Below the pieces are notes generated by a model, which ran no database searches, was not told the origin of the DNA, and saw only the letters and a list, made by a program, of their open reading frames with translations. A DNA stretch of 64,000 nt from Pseudoalteromonas shioyasakiensis (GTDB taxonomy: Bacteria > Pseudomonadota > Gammaproteobacteria > Enterobacterales > Alteromonadaceae), in NCBI RefSeq assembly GCF_024518675.1, contig NZ_JANIGL010000002.1:620001-684000 (forward strand). Reading direction: 5' to 3'. The translations under genes and the position numbers were made by a program. Below, piece by piece: positions 57,403 to 64,000 of this stretch; the stretch's first letter is position 1; every line of letters begins with the position of its first letter.

Positions 57403-57963
57403 TTACGTGATTTTAAGAAAATCCACAATGTTTGCAAAGGTGCTTTCTACGTTTTTAAAGCTGTGATCGCCACCAAACTCAATATGCTGTTTGCACTGTG
57501 AATAATATTTAACTGCCTGTTCAAAGCCGAGAACTTCATCTGCTGTTTGCTGTAACAAATACAGTAAAGAAGGACAAGTTAACTCTGTTATAAACAGCGA
57601 TTTTAACGCACTAATATGACTTTCATTTAGCTCGTAGTGGCTATCCTGATAAGGGTTATAATTAGGGCCTAAAAATGAATTCAATAATAAAAAAGGCTTC
57701 ACTGCAGGGTTAATCACCACTGCACGAAGCTGATATTTTTGCGATAAATACGTGGCATAAAAGCCACCTAGCGAGCTACCAACTAACACAGTATCAGGCG
57801 TTAATAGCTGCTCTAACTGAATAATTGCATGTAAAGGCTCATGATTTAAACGCGGCACCAAATATTCAACGTCATAGTTTGCCATATACTCACCAAAGCG
57901 CACAGCTTTATATGATTTTTCGCTACTATTAAAACCATGAATATAAATTACTCGCTTAGCCAT
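57403..57963 (-). CDS. yqiA: YqiA family alpha/beta-hydrolase (esterase)
   Basis: 186 residues. The nucleophile elbow GSSLGGFYATYLSQKY and N-terminal VIYIHGFNSSEKSYKA place it in the YqiA/UPF0227 esterases; the catalytic His is in FGGDHSFKN near the end. E. coli YqiA hydrolyses acyl-CoA and short esters in vitro; the natural substrate is unclear. It overlaps the end of cpdA by 16 bp and precedes parE, the order also found in E. coli. Confidence 0.93.
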   Translation of the reverse strand: MAKRVIYIHGFNSSEKSYKAVRFGEYMANYDVEYLVPRLNHEPLHAIIQLEQLLTPDTVLVGSSLGGFYATYLSQKYQLRAVVINPAVKPFLLLNSFLGPNYNPYQDSHYELNESHISALKSLFITELTCPSLLYLLQQTADEVLGFEQAVKYYSQCKQHIEFGGDHSFKNVESTFANIVDFLKIT

Positions 57964-58739
57964 ACTAGTTCCGTTTCACACTCAAGCATATTTGTCGCCG
58001 CCCTTTGCGATAAAGTAATTAATCGATACGCAGGGCCTAAATTTTGTTGTTGCCAATCAGGAGTATGCTTTGTAAATTGAACTGAACTTGCTGGTGTTGC
58101 AATAACTTGGATGTTTCGATAGTTATGTTCGTAAGCATTATGTACATGGCCATGAAACAACCAACTAACACAATGACTATTATTAAGTGTATTGAGCAGC
58201 TGCGGGCCATTTTCTAACATGTGTTTATCTAAATAGCCATTAATTGGTAATGGGTTATGATGACAAAAAGCCACTGTAGGCCGCTGAGTTTCTGCTAGGC
58301 ATTGGCTTATCTCAATTAAATGCTGCTCACTCACCCAACCTGCCGGAGTGGCCCCTTTTGAGTTTAATAAAACCACCTCAAAATTTGCCGTGTGCAAACG
58401 CTTTGCATTTGAAATTTGCCCATTACCAAGCTCGGTGAGTAACGCTATATCGTCGTGATTCCCAGGCGTCCAAAACACCGGACAGGTCAAAGACGATTCC
58501 GCAATCAATTGGGCAAACAAGGCATACGATTGTGTACTGTGATCCTGCGTTAAATCACCACCAAAAATAACGGCATCGAGGTTTTTTACCGCAATATCGG
58601 ATAAGCAGGCTAAAAAATGTTCTGCTGTGTTAACCCCAAAATATTCACCATCGCGCTTTGCAAATAAGTGGCAATCCGTGACATGGGCCAATTTTAAAGT
58701 ATCACTATCAAACTCAACACTTTGCTTAAACCAAGCCAT
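57948..58739 (-). CDS. cpdA: 3',5'-cyclic-AMP phosphodiesterase CpdA
   Basis: 263 residues from the ATG at 58739 (MAWFKQSVEFDSDTLKLAHV), which overlaps the yqiB stop by 14 bp; the frame extends 14 codons further inside yqiB without family likeness. Calcineurin-type metal motifs: VTDCHLF, FGGDLTQDHS, TPGNHDD, CHHNPLP and FHGHVHN. It hydrolyses cAMP and so tunes CRP-dependent control. It is the third gene of the nudF-yqiB-cpdA-yqiA-parE cluster. Confidence 0.92.
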   Translation of the reverse strand: MAWFKQSVEFDSDTLKLAHVTDCHLFAKRDGEYFGVNTAEHFLACLSDIAVKNLDAVIFGGDLTQDHSTQSYALFAQLIAESSLTCPVFWTPGNHDDIALLTELGNGQISNAKRLHTANFEVVLLNSKGATPAGWVSEQHLIEISQCLAETQRPTVAFCHHNPLPINGYLDKHMLENGPQLLNTLNNSHCVSWLFHGHVHNAYEHNYRNIQVIATPASSVQFTKHTPDWQQQNLGPAYRLITLSQRAATNMLECETELVWLSE

Positions 58740-59184
58740 TATTAACATCCCAATTAAGCACAGCACGGCCATTTTCCACACAGGCGACTAACCAATCATA
58801 TAAAAAAGCATTCAGCTGATACTTTTCATCTTTTTGATGCATTAAAGGATTTGGGTAACCATAGGAAGGTTTTATTCTTTGGTGGTAATCATGGTGAACA
58901 ATTTCAGCGACGTTTGCATCATGATACAAACGTACAGTTAAAAACAATGGGGTCATTCCTTTAATCACGCCTGATAACTGCGTGATCGAAATATCCGTAG
59001 TGTATTTTGCACAGCCATCAATGTTAATTTCAAATTGATGATTACCTAGTTGTACGTGCCGTTTTTGATCAACCGATTTATTGCTCGGTAAAAGCTTTAT
59101 TGCGCGCACATAATTATGCTCACACAAAGTAAGGTACTTAGGTAGGCTTTGAATATACCGTTGTTTCACTGCTATTGCTGTCAA
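58726..59184 (-). CDS. yqiB: DUF1249 protein YqiB
   Basis: 152 residues if started at TTG 59184; a GTG at 59169 is nearer the E. coli start but lacks a ribosome site. The conserved part includes TVRLYHDANVAEIVHHDYHQRIKPSYGYPNPLMHQKDEK in two adjoining blocks and FLYDWLVACVENG. The function is unknown, but its place between nudF and cpdA is conserved across gamma-proteobacteria. Its end overlaps cpdA by 14 bp. Confidence 0.9.
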   Translation of the reverse strand: MTAIAVKQRYIQSLPKYLTLCEHNYVRAIKLLPSNKSVDQKRHVQLGNHQFEINIDGCAKYTTDISITQLSGVIKGMTPLFLTVRLYHDANVAEIVHHDYHQRIKPSYGYPNPLMHQKDEKYQLNAFLYDWLVACVENGRAVLNWDVNNGLV

Positions 59185-59234
59185 GTTACCGCCATAAGGT
59201 TAAGGGTTAAAGGTAGTCGATGAATGCTAGGGCT

Positions 59235-59855
59235 TCACTTTTTTATTATACGATCACGATTCAATGCTAACCACTGTAATGAAATCACAGTTGCTGCATT
59301 ATCTATTTCTCCACTGTTTAAGCGCTCTAAAGCATCAGCAACATCGATGACGTGTGTTTTAATATCTTCCCCTTCTGTTTCAAGACCAAATATCCCACTC
59401 GTATGTTTACTTAAATCTGTTTTTGCTAAATAAAGATACAGTCGTTCAGTGGTGCCGCCAGGACTTGATAAATACGATAACATATACTCAAGTTGCTGTA
59501 ATTCAAGTCCCGCCTCTTCAAACGCTTCACGCCTAACAACAGCTTCATAATCAGTGCTACCATCGGTCATGCCAGCAATACATTCTAGCAACCAAGGAGA
59601 CTGTTTACTGCGCATGGCCCCTATACGTATTTGCTCAATGAGTAATACTTGATCAGTAATAGGGTCATACGGTAATACCGCAACCGCATCACCACGCTCT
59701 AAAATTTCACGTTTGATGGTCTGCGACTTTCCGCCAGCAAACAAAGCATGTTCAAATTGATATAGGTTGATTTTAAAAAAGCCACTGTATAAATTTTCAA
59801 TCGGTGCAACGTCAACATCATCGTTACTAAATTGAGCAATTACTTTGTTAGTCAT
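59235..59855 (-). CDS. nudF: ADP-ribose pyrophosphatase NudF
   Basis: 206 residues of the Nudix family. It cleaves ADP-ribose to AMP and ribose-5-phosphate. The Nudix box is GMTDGSTDYEAVVRREAFEEAGL: the catalytic REAFEEAG is intact, but the seventh position of the box, Glu in E. coli NudF, is Thr here. AGGAAA lies upstream of the ATG. It heads the leftward operon into topoisomerase IV and diverges from tolC, as in E. coli. Confidence 0.92.
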   Translation of the reverse strand: MTNKVIAQFSNDDVDVAPIENLYSGFFKINLYQFEHALFAGGKSQTIKREILERGDAVAVLPYDPITDQVLLIEQIRIGAMRSKQSPWLLECIAGMTDGSTDYEAVVRREAFEEAGLELQQLEYMLSYLSSPGGTTERLYLYLAKTDLSKHTSGIFGLETEGEDIKTHVIDVADALERLNSGEIDNAATVISLQWLALNRDRIIKK

Positions 59856-59952
59856 TTATTTTCCTAATTGGTTACTTAACTCAAAAGGTTTGCGGTTTAT
59901 TATATTCTGTTACACTTGTTTGCGCTGTTTTACACAAAATTTTTTTTGTTAT

Positions 59953-59981
59953 TTGACAAAACAGGTTACCATGCTTTTAGT
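59953..59981 (+). promoter_or_regulatory. Candidate sigma-70 promoter of tolC
   Basis: A perfect TTGACA (59953-59958), a 17-base spacer and TTTAGT (59976-59981, 4/6). The start near 59988 gives a leader of about 23 nt containing AAGGA before the ATG at 60011. Confidence 0.6.
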
Positions 59982-60010
59982 ACGCAAACTGTCTAAGGAC
60001 TGAACATCTA

Positions 60011-61351
60011 ATGAAAAAGAACATTCTTGCTGCGCTGATTGGCTTATCATGCGCATTAACTGCTACAGCTTCAAATGCTGAAGATTTATTACAAGTATAC
60101 GAAATAGCCACTGCCAATGATCCAACGGTTTTAAAAGCAAAAGCACAAGCTGACGCACAAGCTTACAACAGTGACCGTGCATTAAGCGCCCTACTGCCAC
60201 AAATTGGCTTTTCAATGGGTTACGATAAAACTGATAGCACGACCTATGAAGGCACAGACCCGCTGGGCTATGCAAAAATAGATGGTGACACGGATACATT
60301 TAGCCGTGGTCTAAGCTTAAGCCAGACTCTTTTTGATTTAGGTGCGTGGAACTCTTTAGATATTGCTGATAAACAAGCTTTACAAGCAAAAGCACAGTAT
60401 GATTTTGCTCAACAAGATCTAATTGTCCGAGTTGCTGAAGGCTACTTCAACGTGTTAAGCGCTATTGATAATCTTGAGTTTGTGCAATCAGAAAAACGCG
60501 CAATTGAGCGTCAATTAGAGCAAACAAAACAACGATATGCCGTGGGCCTGACTGCAATTACTGATGTACACGAAGCACAGGCACAATACGATAACTCTGT
60601 AGCCCAAGAAATCGTGGCTAAAAATGGCGTTGAAACCGCCCGCGAACAGCTTCGTGAAATCACCGGTAAATATCACGCTAAGCTAGATACGCTAGACACG
60701 CAAACGTTTTCTACAGTAAAGCCAAGTAAACAATCAACCGATTATGTGAAGCTTGCAGAGCAAAATAACTTAAACTTACAAGTTGCTAAAGTCACAGTTG
60801 ATATTGCTAAAGATCAGATTGATCTAGCGCAATCAGGGCACTATCCAACCCTCACGTTAAATGCAACTTATGGCGATTCATTAACGGATTATAATAGCAA
60901 CACAATGAAGCCTCGTGGCGATAGTGCAACTGTTGGTCTTGATTTCAGTGTGCCTATTTACACCGGTGGCGCAACTACCGCAGCGACTGATCAAGCTCGC
61001 GCATTTTATGTTGCAGCCAGTGAAGATTTAGAATCATCACTTCGTGGCGTGACTCGCTCAGTAATCATTTCTTACAACCAAGTGGTATCTGATATTGCGA
61101 CTTTTAAAGCTTTAGAGCAAGCGGTTGTTTCGGCAGAAAGTGCATTAAAAGCTACTGAAGCTGGGTTTGAAGTTGGTACTCGTACCATCGTTGATGTGCT
61201 GATCAGCACCCAAAATCTTTATAACGCCAAAAGTAATTTAGCCAATGTACGTTACCGCTATGTGGTTTCAACATTACGCTTAAAACAAGCTGCTGGTACC
61301 TTAACAAGTGAAGATTTGATTGCAATTAATCAAGGTTTAAAAGCTATTTAA
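60011..61351 (+). CDS. tolC: Outer-membrane efflux channel TolC
   Basis: 446 residues with a signal peptide (MKKNILAALIGLSCALTATASNA). Two OEP repeats form the 12-strand barrel and long alpha barrel; the starts of the repeats are DLLQVYEIATANDPTVLKAKA and YVKLAEQNNLNLQVAKVTVD. It is shorter than E. coli TolC (493), mostly at the C terminus. It is the exit duct for RND and ABC pumps and type I secretion. Divergent from nudF as in E. coli. It could serve the RND pair at the left end of the window. Confidence 0.94.
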   Translation: MKKNILAALIGLSCALTATASNAEDLLQVYEIATANDPTVLKAKAQADAQAYNSDRALSALLPQIGFSMGYDKTDSTTYEGTDPLGYAKIDGDTDTFSRGLSLSQTLFDLGAWNSLDIADKQALQAKAQYDFAQQDLIVRVAEGYFNVLSAIDNLEFVQSEKRAIERQLEQTKQRYAVGLTAITDVHEAQAQYDNSVAQEIVAKNGVETAREQLREITGKYHAKLDTLDTQTFSTVKPSKQSTDYVKLAEQNNLNLQVAKVTVDIAKDQIDLAQSGHYPTLTLNATYGDSLTDYNSNTMKPRGDSATVGLDFSVPIYTGGATTAATDQARAFYVAASEDLESSLRGVTRSVIISYNQVVSDIATFKALEQAVVSAESALKATEAGFEVGTRTIVDVLISTQNLYNAKSNLANVRYRYVVSTLRLKQAAGTLTSEDLIAINQGLKAI

Positions 61352-61370
61352 GCTTTGTTATCATCCTTTT

Positions 61371-61397
61371 AAAAGCCAGCCTCGTGCTGGCTTTTTT
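61371..61397 (+). terminator. Intrinsic terminator of tolC
   Basis: AAAAGCCAGC (61371-61380), loop CTCGT and GCTGGCTTTT (61386-61395), continuing as TT. It lies 20 nt past the tolC stop. Confidence 0.92.
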
Positions 61398-61443
61398 GTG
61401 TTTTTAAACACATACAGTTAAACTACTTCTTTTATTTGTTGAG

Positions 61444-62379
61444 ATGTTTTTTGTGGTTAACTCCTCTCCTTTCAAGCTGTCTTTTTTAGGCCCTCGTTAT
61501 TGGCTAACCTGGGTTGGTGTGTTTTTTTTGTATGTGATCTCATGGCTCCCTCACAAGCTCCAGTTAACCATGGGCAAATACTTAGGCCGATTAGTGCATC
61601 GCTTTATGAAAAAGCGTCGCCATATTGCCGAAGTGAATATTAAACTCTGCTTTCCTGACATGCCTAAACAAGAGCAGCAGCAACTGGTGTTGGAGAATAT
61701 GGAAAATACCGGCATAGCTATGATGGAAACGGGCATGGCCTGGTGGTGGCCGCAATGGCGGGTAAACAAAGTATTCGGCTCTATAAAAGGGTTAGAACAT
61801 TTAGAGCAAATTCAGCAGTCGGGGAAAGGAGTGCTACTGTTAGCCCCCCATATTTTACACCTCGAAATGGCAAGTCGGGTGATGGGGATAAAACACCAAG
61901 GTATTGGTTTTTATCGTCCGCACAATAATCCATTAATGGAGTACTTTACCACCAATGGCCGATTACGCTCTAATGAGTACTTAATTGCTAAACGCGATAT
62001 CAAAGGGTTATTGCAAGCGTTAAAAAATAAAAAAGTTTGCTACTATCTACCAGATCAAGATTATGGCCGCAAACGTTGTGAATTCGTGCCTTTCTTTGCG
62101 GTAGAGCAAGCAGCGACAACAACAGGAACCTTATTATTTGCAGCCAGTAAAAACTGCGAAGTAGTCAGTTTCGCCAGTCACAGGGACAAAGACGGTAAAT
62201 ACCACCTAGAGGTATTCCCTATGTTAGAGGATTTTCCTAGTGGCAATGATAAACTAGATGTAACACGTGTAAATCAGCGGATGGAACAAGCAGTAAAAAT
62301 AGCGCCTGAGCAATACATGTGGTTACATAGGCGTTTTAAAACACGCCCTGACGAAAATGCACCGTCTTACTACAAGTAG
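61444..62379 (+). CDS. lpxL: Lipid A late acyltransferase (LpxL/HtrB type)
   Basis: 311 residues with an N-terminal TM helix (about 22-38). The LPLAT motif HX4E is HILHLE near residue 137, the catalytic pair of LpxL. Other conserved blocks are GRLRSN, PDQDYG, FVPFFAVEQAATTTGT and the end APEQYMWLHRRFKTRP. It adds a secondary acyl chain to the lipid A precursor at the inner membrane. LpxL, LpxP and LpxM are close relatives, so the exact type is less certain than the family. The start could be ATG 61444 or GTG 61453. Confidence 0.85.
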   Translation: MFFVVNSSPFKLSFLGPRYWLTWVGVFFLYVISWLPHKLQLTMGKYLGRLVHRFMKKRRHIAEVNIKLCFPDMPKQEQQQLVLENMENTGIAMMETGMAWWWPQWRVNKVFGSIKGLEHLEQIQQSGKGVLLLAPHILHLEMASRVMGIKHQGIGFYRPHNNPLMEYFTTNGRLRSNEYLIAKRDIKGLLQALKNKKVCYYLPDQDYGRKRCEFVPFFAVEQAATTTGTLLFAASKNCEVVSFASHRDKDGKYHLEVFPMLEDFPSGNDKLDVTRVNQRMEQAVKIAPEQYMWLHRRFKTRPDENAPSYYK

Positions 62380-62439
62380 TGGGTGACTTTCGTTATTTAA
62401 TATGATTTTATAAACAAACATCAAACAAGAGTATGAGTC

Positions 62440-63012
62440 ATGTGGTTTTGGGTTAAGCACTTATCACTAGCCGTTATATTAATAGTCGCCGCCATCTATT
62501 TTTTATTTGGCCGTGGTCCAATTATGGATATGAAAGAAACAAAAAATGCAGCTGCACAAGGGTTATCACGTTTTTATTCGGCATTGCGTAATCAGGTAAA
62601 CAAAAGTAATGAGCGGGATAAATATGTTTTAAAACTACCAAAACCTGAACTAAATATTGATGCTGCTTTAATTGAGCGAGCTCGGGTGGTTGAACCCTCA
62701 TCGCCAAACTGGACCGGTGAATTTATACCACGGCGCTTTAAAAATGGCTCAACCCTGAAAAAAACCATGTCTGAATACGCCCACAATGAAGACATTGTAC
62801 TGTATTGGTATTTAAGTAAAGATTACGTAGTAAAAGACCATTTTCGGGTTGATAGCAACTTTAACTCAACTTTGTACCAAGTCGGCCGTGCTATCAATGA
62901 TGACTTTGAGAATGAGGTCTATACCTTTTTTTGCTTTAAACAAAGAGCAGCGGTGATAACCGAACTGCCCTCTGAATATGTACGCGAAAACTGCCGTCGT
63001 TTAAAAAGTTAA
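62440..63012 (+). CDS. Unknown membrane-anchored protein
   Basis: 190 residues with one N-terminal TM helix (about 6-24, KHLSLAVILIVAAIYFLF) and a largely charged remainder, presumably periplasmic. It has two late cysteines (FFCFKQ and ENCRRL) that could form a disulfide. No known domain is recognised. It follows lpxL by 60 nt on the same strand and ends with a 4-bp overlap (TTAA) with the convergent glnE stop codon. Confidence 0.7.
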   Translation: MWFWVKHLSLAVILIVAAIYFLFGRGPIMDMKETKNAAAQGLSRFYSALRNQVNKSNERDKYVLKLPKPELNIDAALIERARVVEPSSPNWTGEFIPRRFKNGSTLKKTMSEYAHNEDIVLYWYLSKDYVVKDHFRVDSNFNSTLYQVGRAINDDFENEVYTFFCFKQRAAVITELPSEYVRENCRRLKS

Positions 63013-64000
63013 CTTGTTAATGCAAAAATATCCTGCCAAGCAGCAATCACCAAGCGAATATGCTGTTCCAGCTCTTCGCGACTAACGCAGCGTCCTTGCT
63101 GATTTAAACTCAACACATGATAGCGTGAGCGATATTCTATATAAGCTGCAATCATATCTTGCTTCACTTGTTTATTAATGCAACCTAACCTAGCCGCATC
63201 AGTCAAGATCCTTACATTGTCTGAATAGGTAGTTAATTGAGAAAAGGTATGGGCATTTTTAAGAACAAGATACTGCGTAATAAATTCAATGTCGGCCATA
63301 CCGCCAGCATCTTGCTTTAAATCAAATTGCGCCTCGTTACCCTTAGCCAAATGATTACGCATTTTTTCGCGCATCTTGATAACATCCTCTTTTAGAACCG
63401 CGTAATCACGTTGCATAGATAGAATTTCTAATCTAATTTCAGCAAAGCGCTGTTGTAACTCCACTTGGCCTAAAATCATACGAGAGCGTACGAGTGCCTG
63501 ATGCTCCCATGTCCATGCTTGTGTTAGTTGGTAATGATGAAAGCTTTCTAAGTTGATGGCCATCAGCCCAGAGGCACCTTCAGGCCTTAACCTTGTATCA
63601 AGTTCATATAAAATGCCCGATGCTGTGCGGGTATTAAATAAATGCATCAGCCGCTGTGCTAATTTTAAATAAAACTGTCTAGAAGATATGCTTTTTTCAC
63701 CATTGGTTTGGCTGGTGCCGTCATGGTTATGAACAAACACTAAATCTAGATCAGAATCATAACCCACTTCAAAGCCACCGGTTTTACCGTAGGCAATAAC
63801 ACCAAATCCCTTATTTTCGTCATCAGTATTTGGGGGACTACCAAATCGCGACACCATCTGCTGCCAAGCGATGTTTACTGCTTGATCGACAATAGCTTCA
63901 GCAAGTGCAGTTAAGTGATCGCTAACTTTCATTACATCCAACACACCTGTTGCATCTGCGGCAGCGATACGTAACTGATGAGTTTGTTTAAACTGGCGCA
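63009..64000 (-). CDS. glnE: Glutamine synthetase adenylyltransferase/deadenylase, 3' part
   Basis: The C-terminal roughly 330 residues of GlnE; the frame stays open to the right edge, so the gene continues outside. The second nucleotidyltransferase domain shows GFEVGYDSDLDLVFVH (catalytic DSDLD) and DTRLRPEGASGLM, then the PII-UTase-linked helical domain (DLKQDAGGMADIEFITQYLVL). GlnE adds or removes AMP on glutamine synthetase in response to PII, linking it to glnK-amtB in this window. The GTG at 63944 is internal, not the start: residues such as RQFKQTHQLRIAAADATG precede it in frame. Confidence 0.95.
   Translation of the reverse strand, partial: RQFKQTHQLRIAAADATGVLDVMKVSDHLTALAEAIVDQAVNIAWQQMVSRFGSPPNTDDENKGFGVIAYGKTGGFEVGYDSDLDLVFVHNHDGTSQTNGEKSISSRQFYLKLAQRLMHLFNTRTASGILYELDTRLRPEGASGLMAINLESFHHYQLTQAWTWEHQALVRSRMILGQVELQQRFAEIRLEILSMQRDYAVLKEDVIKMREKMRNHLAKGNEAQFDLKQDAGGMADIEFITQYLVLKNAHTFSQLTTYSDNVRILTDAARLGCINKQVKQDMIAAYIEYRSRYHVLSLNQQGRCVSREELEQHIRLVIAAWQDIFALTS

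Noticed and set aside
63944..64000. GTG at 63944 as the start of a short glnE-like gene
   Set aside because: The frame is open to the window edge and the residues before the GTG match GlnE, so the gene is simply cut by the edge.

Overview
The window is a chromosomal segment of an AT-rich gammaproteobacterium of the order Alteromonadales, most likely Pseudoalteromonas. This rests on conserved gene neighbourhoods (lptG-lptF/pepA-holC-valS, fau-rpiA-serA, serB/ytjB with radA, parC-plsC, parE-yqiA-cpdA-yqiB-nudF/tolC-lpxL, glnE), on HemJ in the haem pathway, on a set of cyclic-di-GMP proteins, and on the style of the intergenic repeats. No rRNA, phage, integrase, insertion sequence, CRISPR or plasmid function was seen. 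There is one tRNA gene, tRNA-Leu(CAA).

Layout. 1-5.0 kb: a 57-residue membrane protein, an RND efflux pair (adaptor then permease, minus strand) and erpA. 5.3-12.3 kb (plus strand): an MHYT-PAS-GGDEF cyclase, an unusual CLC transporter, hemJ, pyrB and hemL. 12.4-18.2 kb (minus strand): mrcB, a Pmp3/YqaE mini-protein, the nitrogen-controlled glnK-amtB pair and a double-receiver GGDEF regulator. 18.5-23.5 kb (plus strand): an S10 carboxypeptidase, a 265-bp repeat element, a TM-tailed unknown protein, fau, rpiA and serA. 24-37 kb: radA, a large PilZ protein, serB/ytjB, yjjV-pdxH, a repeat island, argS, prfC and tRNA-Leu. 37-45 kb: an RDD protein, lptFG, pepA-holC-valS. 45-50 kb: fadL, a Cys-rich mini-protein, an HD-GYP protein, plsC-rraB. 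50-60 kb (minus strand): a long topoisomerase IV operon (nudF-yqiB-cpdA-yqiA-parE-GGDEF-sugar dehydrogenase-parC). 60-64 kb: tolC, an lpxL-type acyltransferase, an unknown protein and the 3' part of glnE.

How the genes work together. Most of the content is housekeeping: translation (argS, valS, prfC, tRNA-Leu), topoisomerase IV, LPS export and acylation, nitrogen sensing (glnK, amtB, glnE), tetrapyrrole, pyrimidine and serine synthesis. Over this lies a c-di-GMP layer of three GGDEF proteins, one HD-GYP protein and one PilZ protein. TolC could serve the RND pump, which has no outer-membrane partner beside it.

The least ordinary signals are intergenic. They are three heptanucleotide tandem arrays placed against gene ends or terminators; a 265-bp element that folds as a three-way junction; a repeat island near 32.7-33.2 kb with three hairpins sharing one tip on different self-complementary arms; and a terminator palindrome that also matches an NtrC enhancer upstream of a sigma-54-like glnK promoter. 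No clearly new multi-gene system was found.
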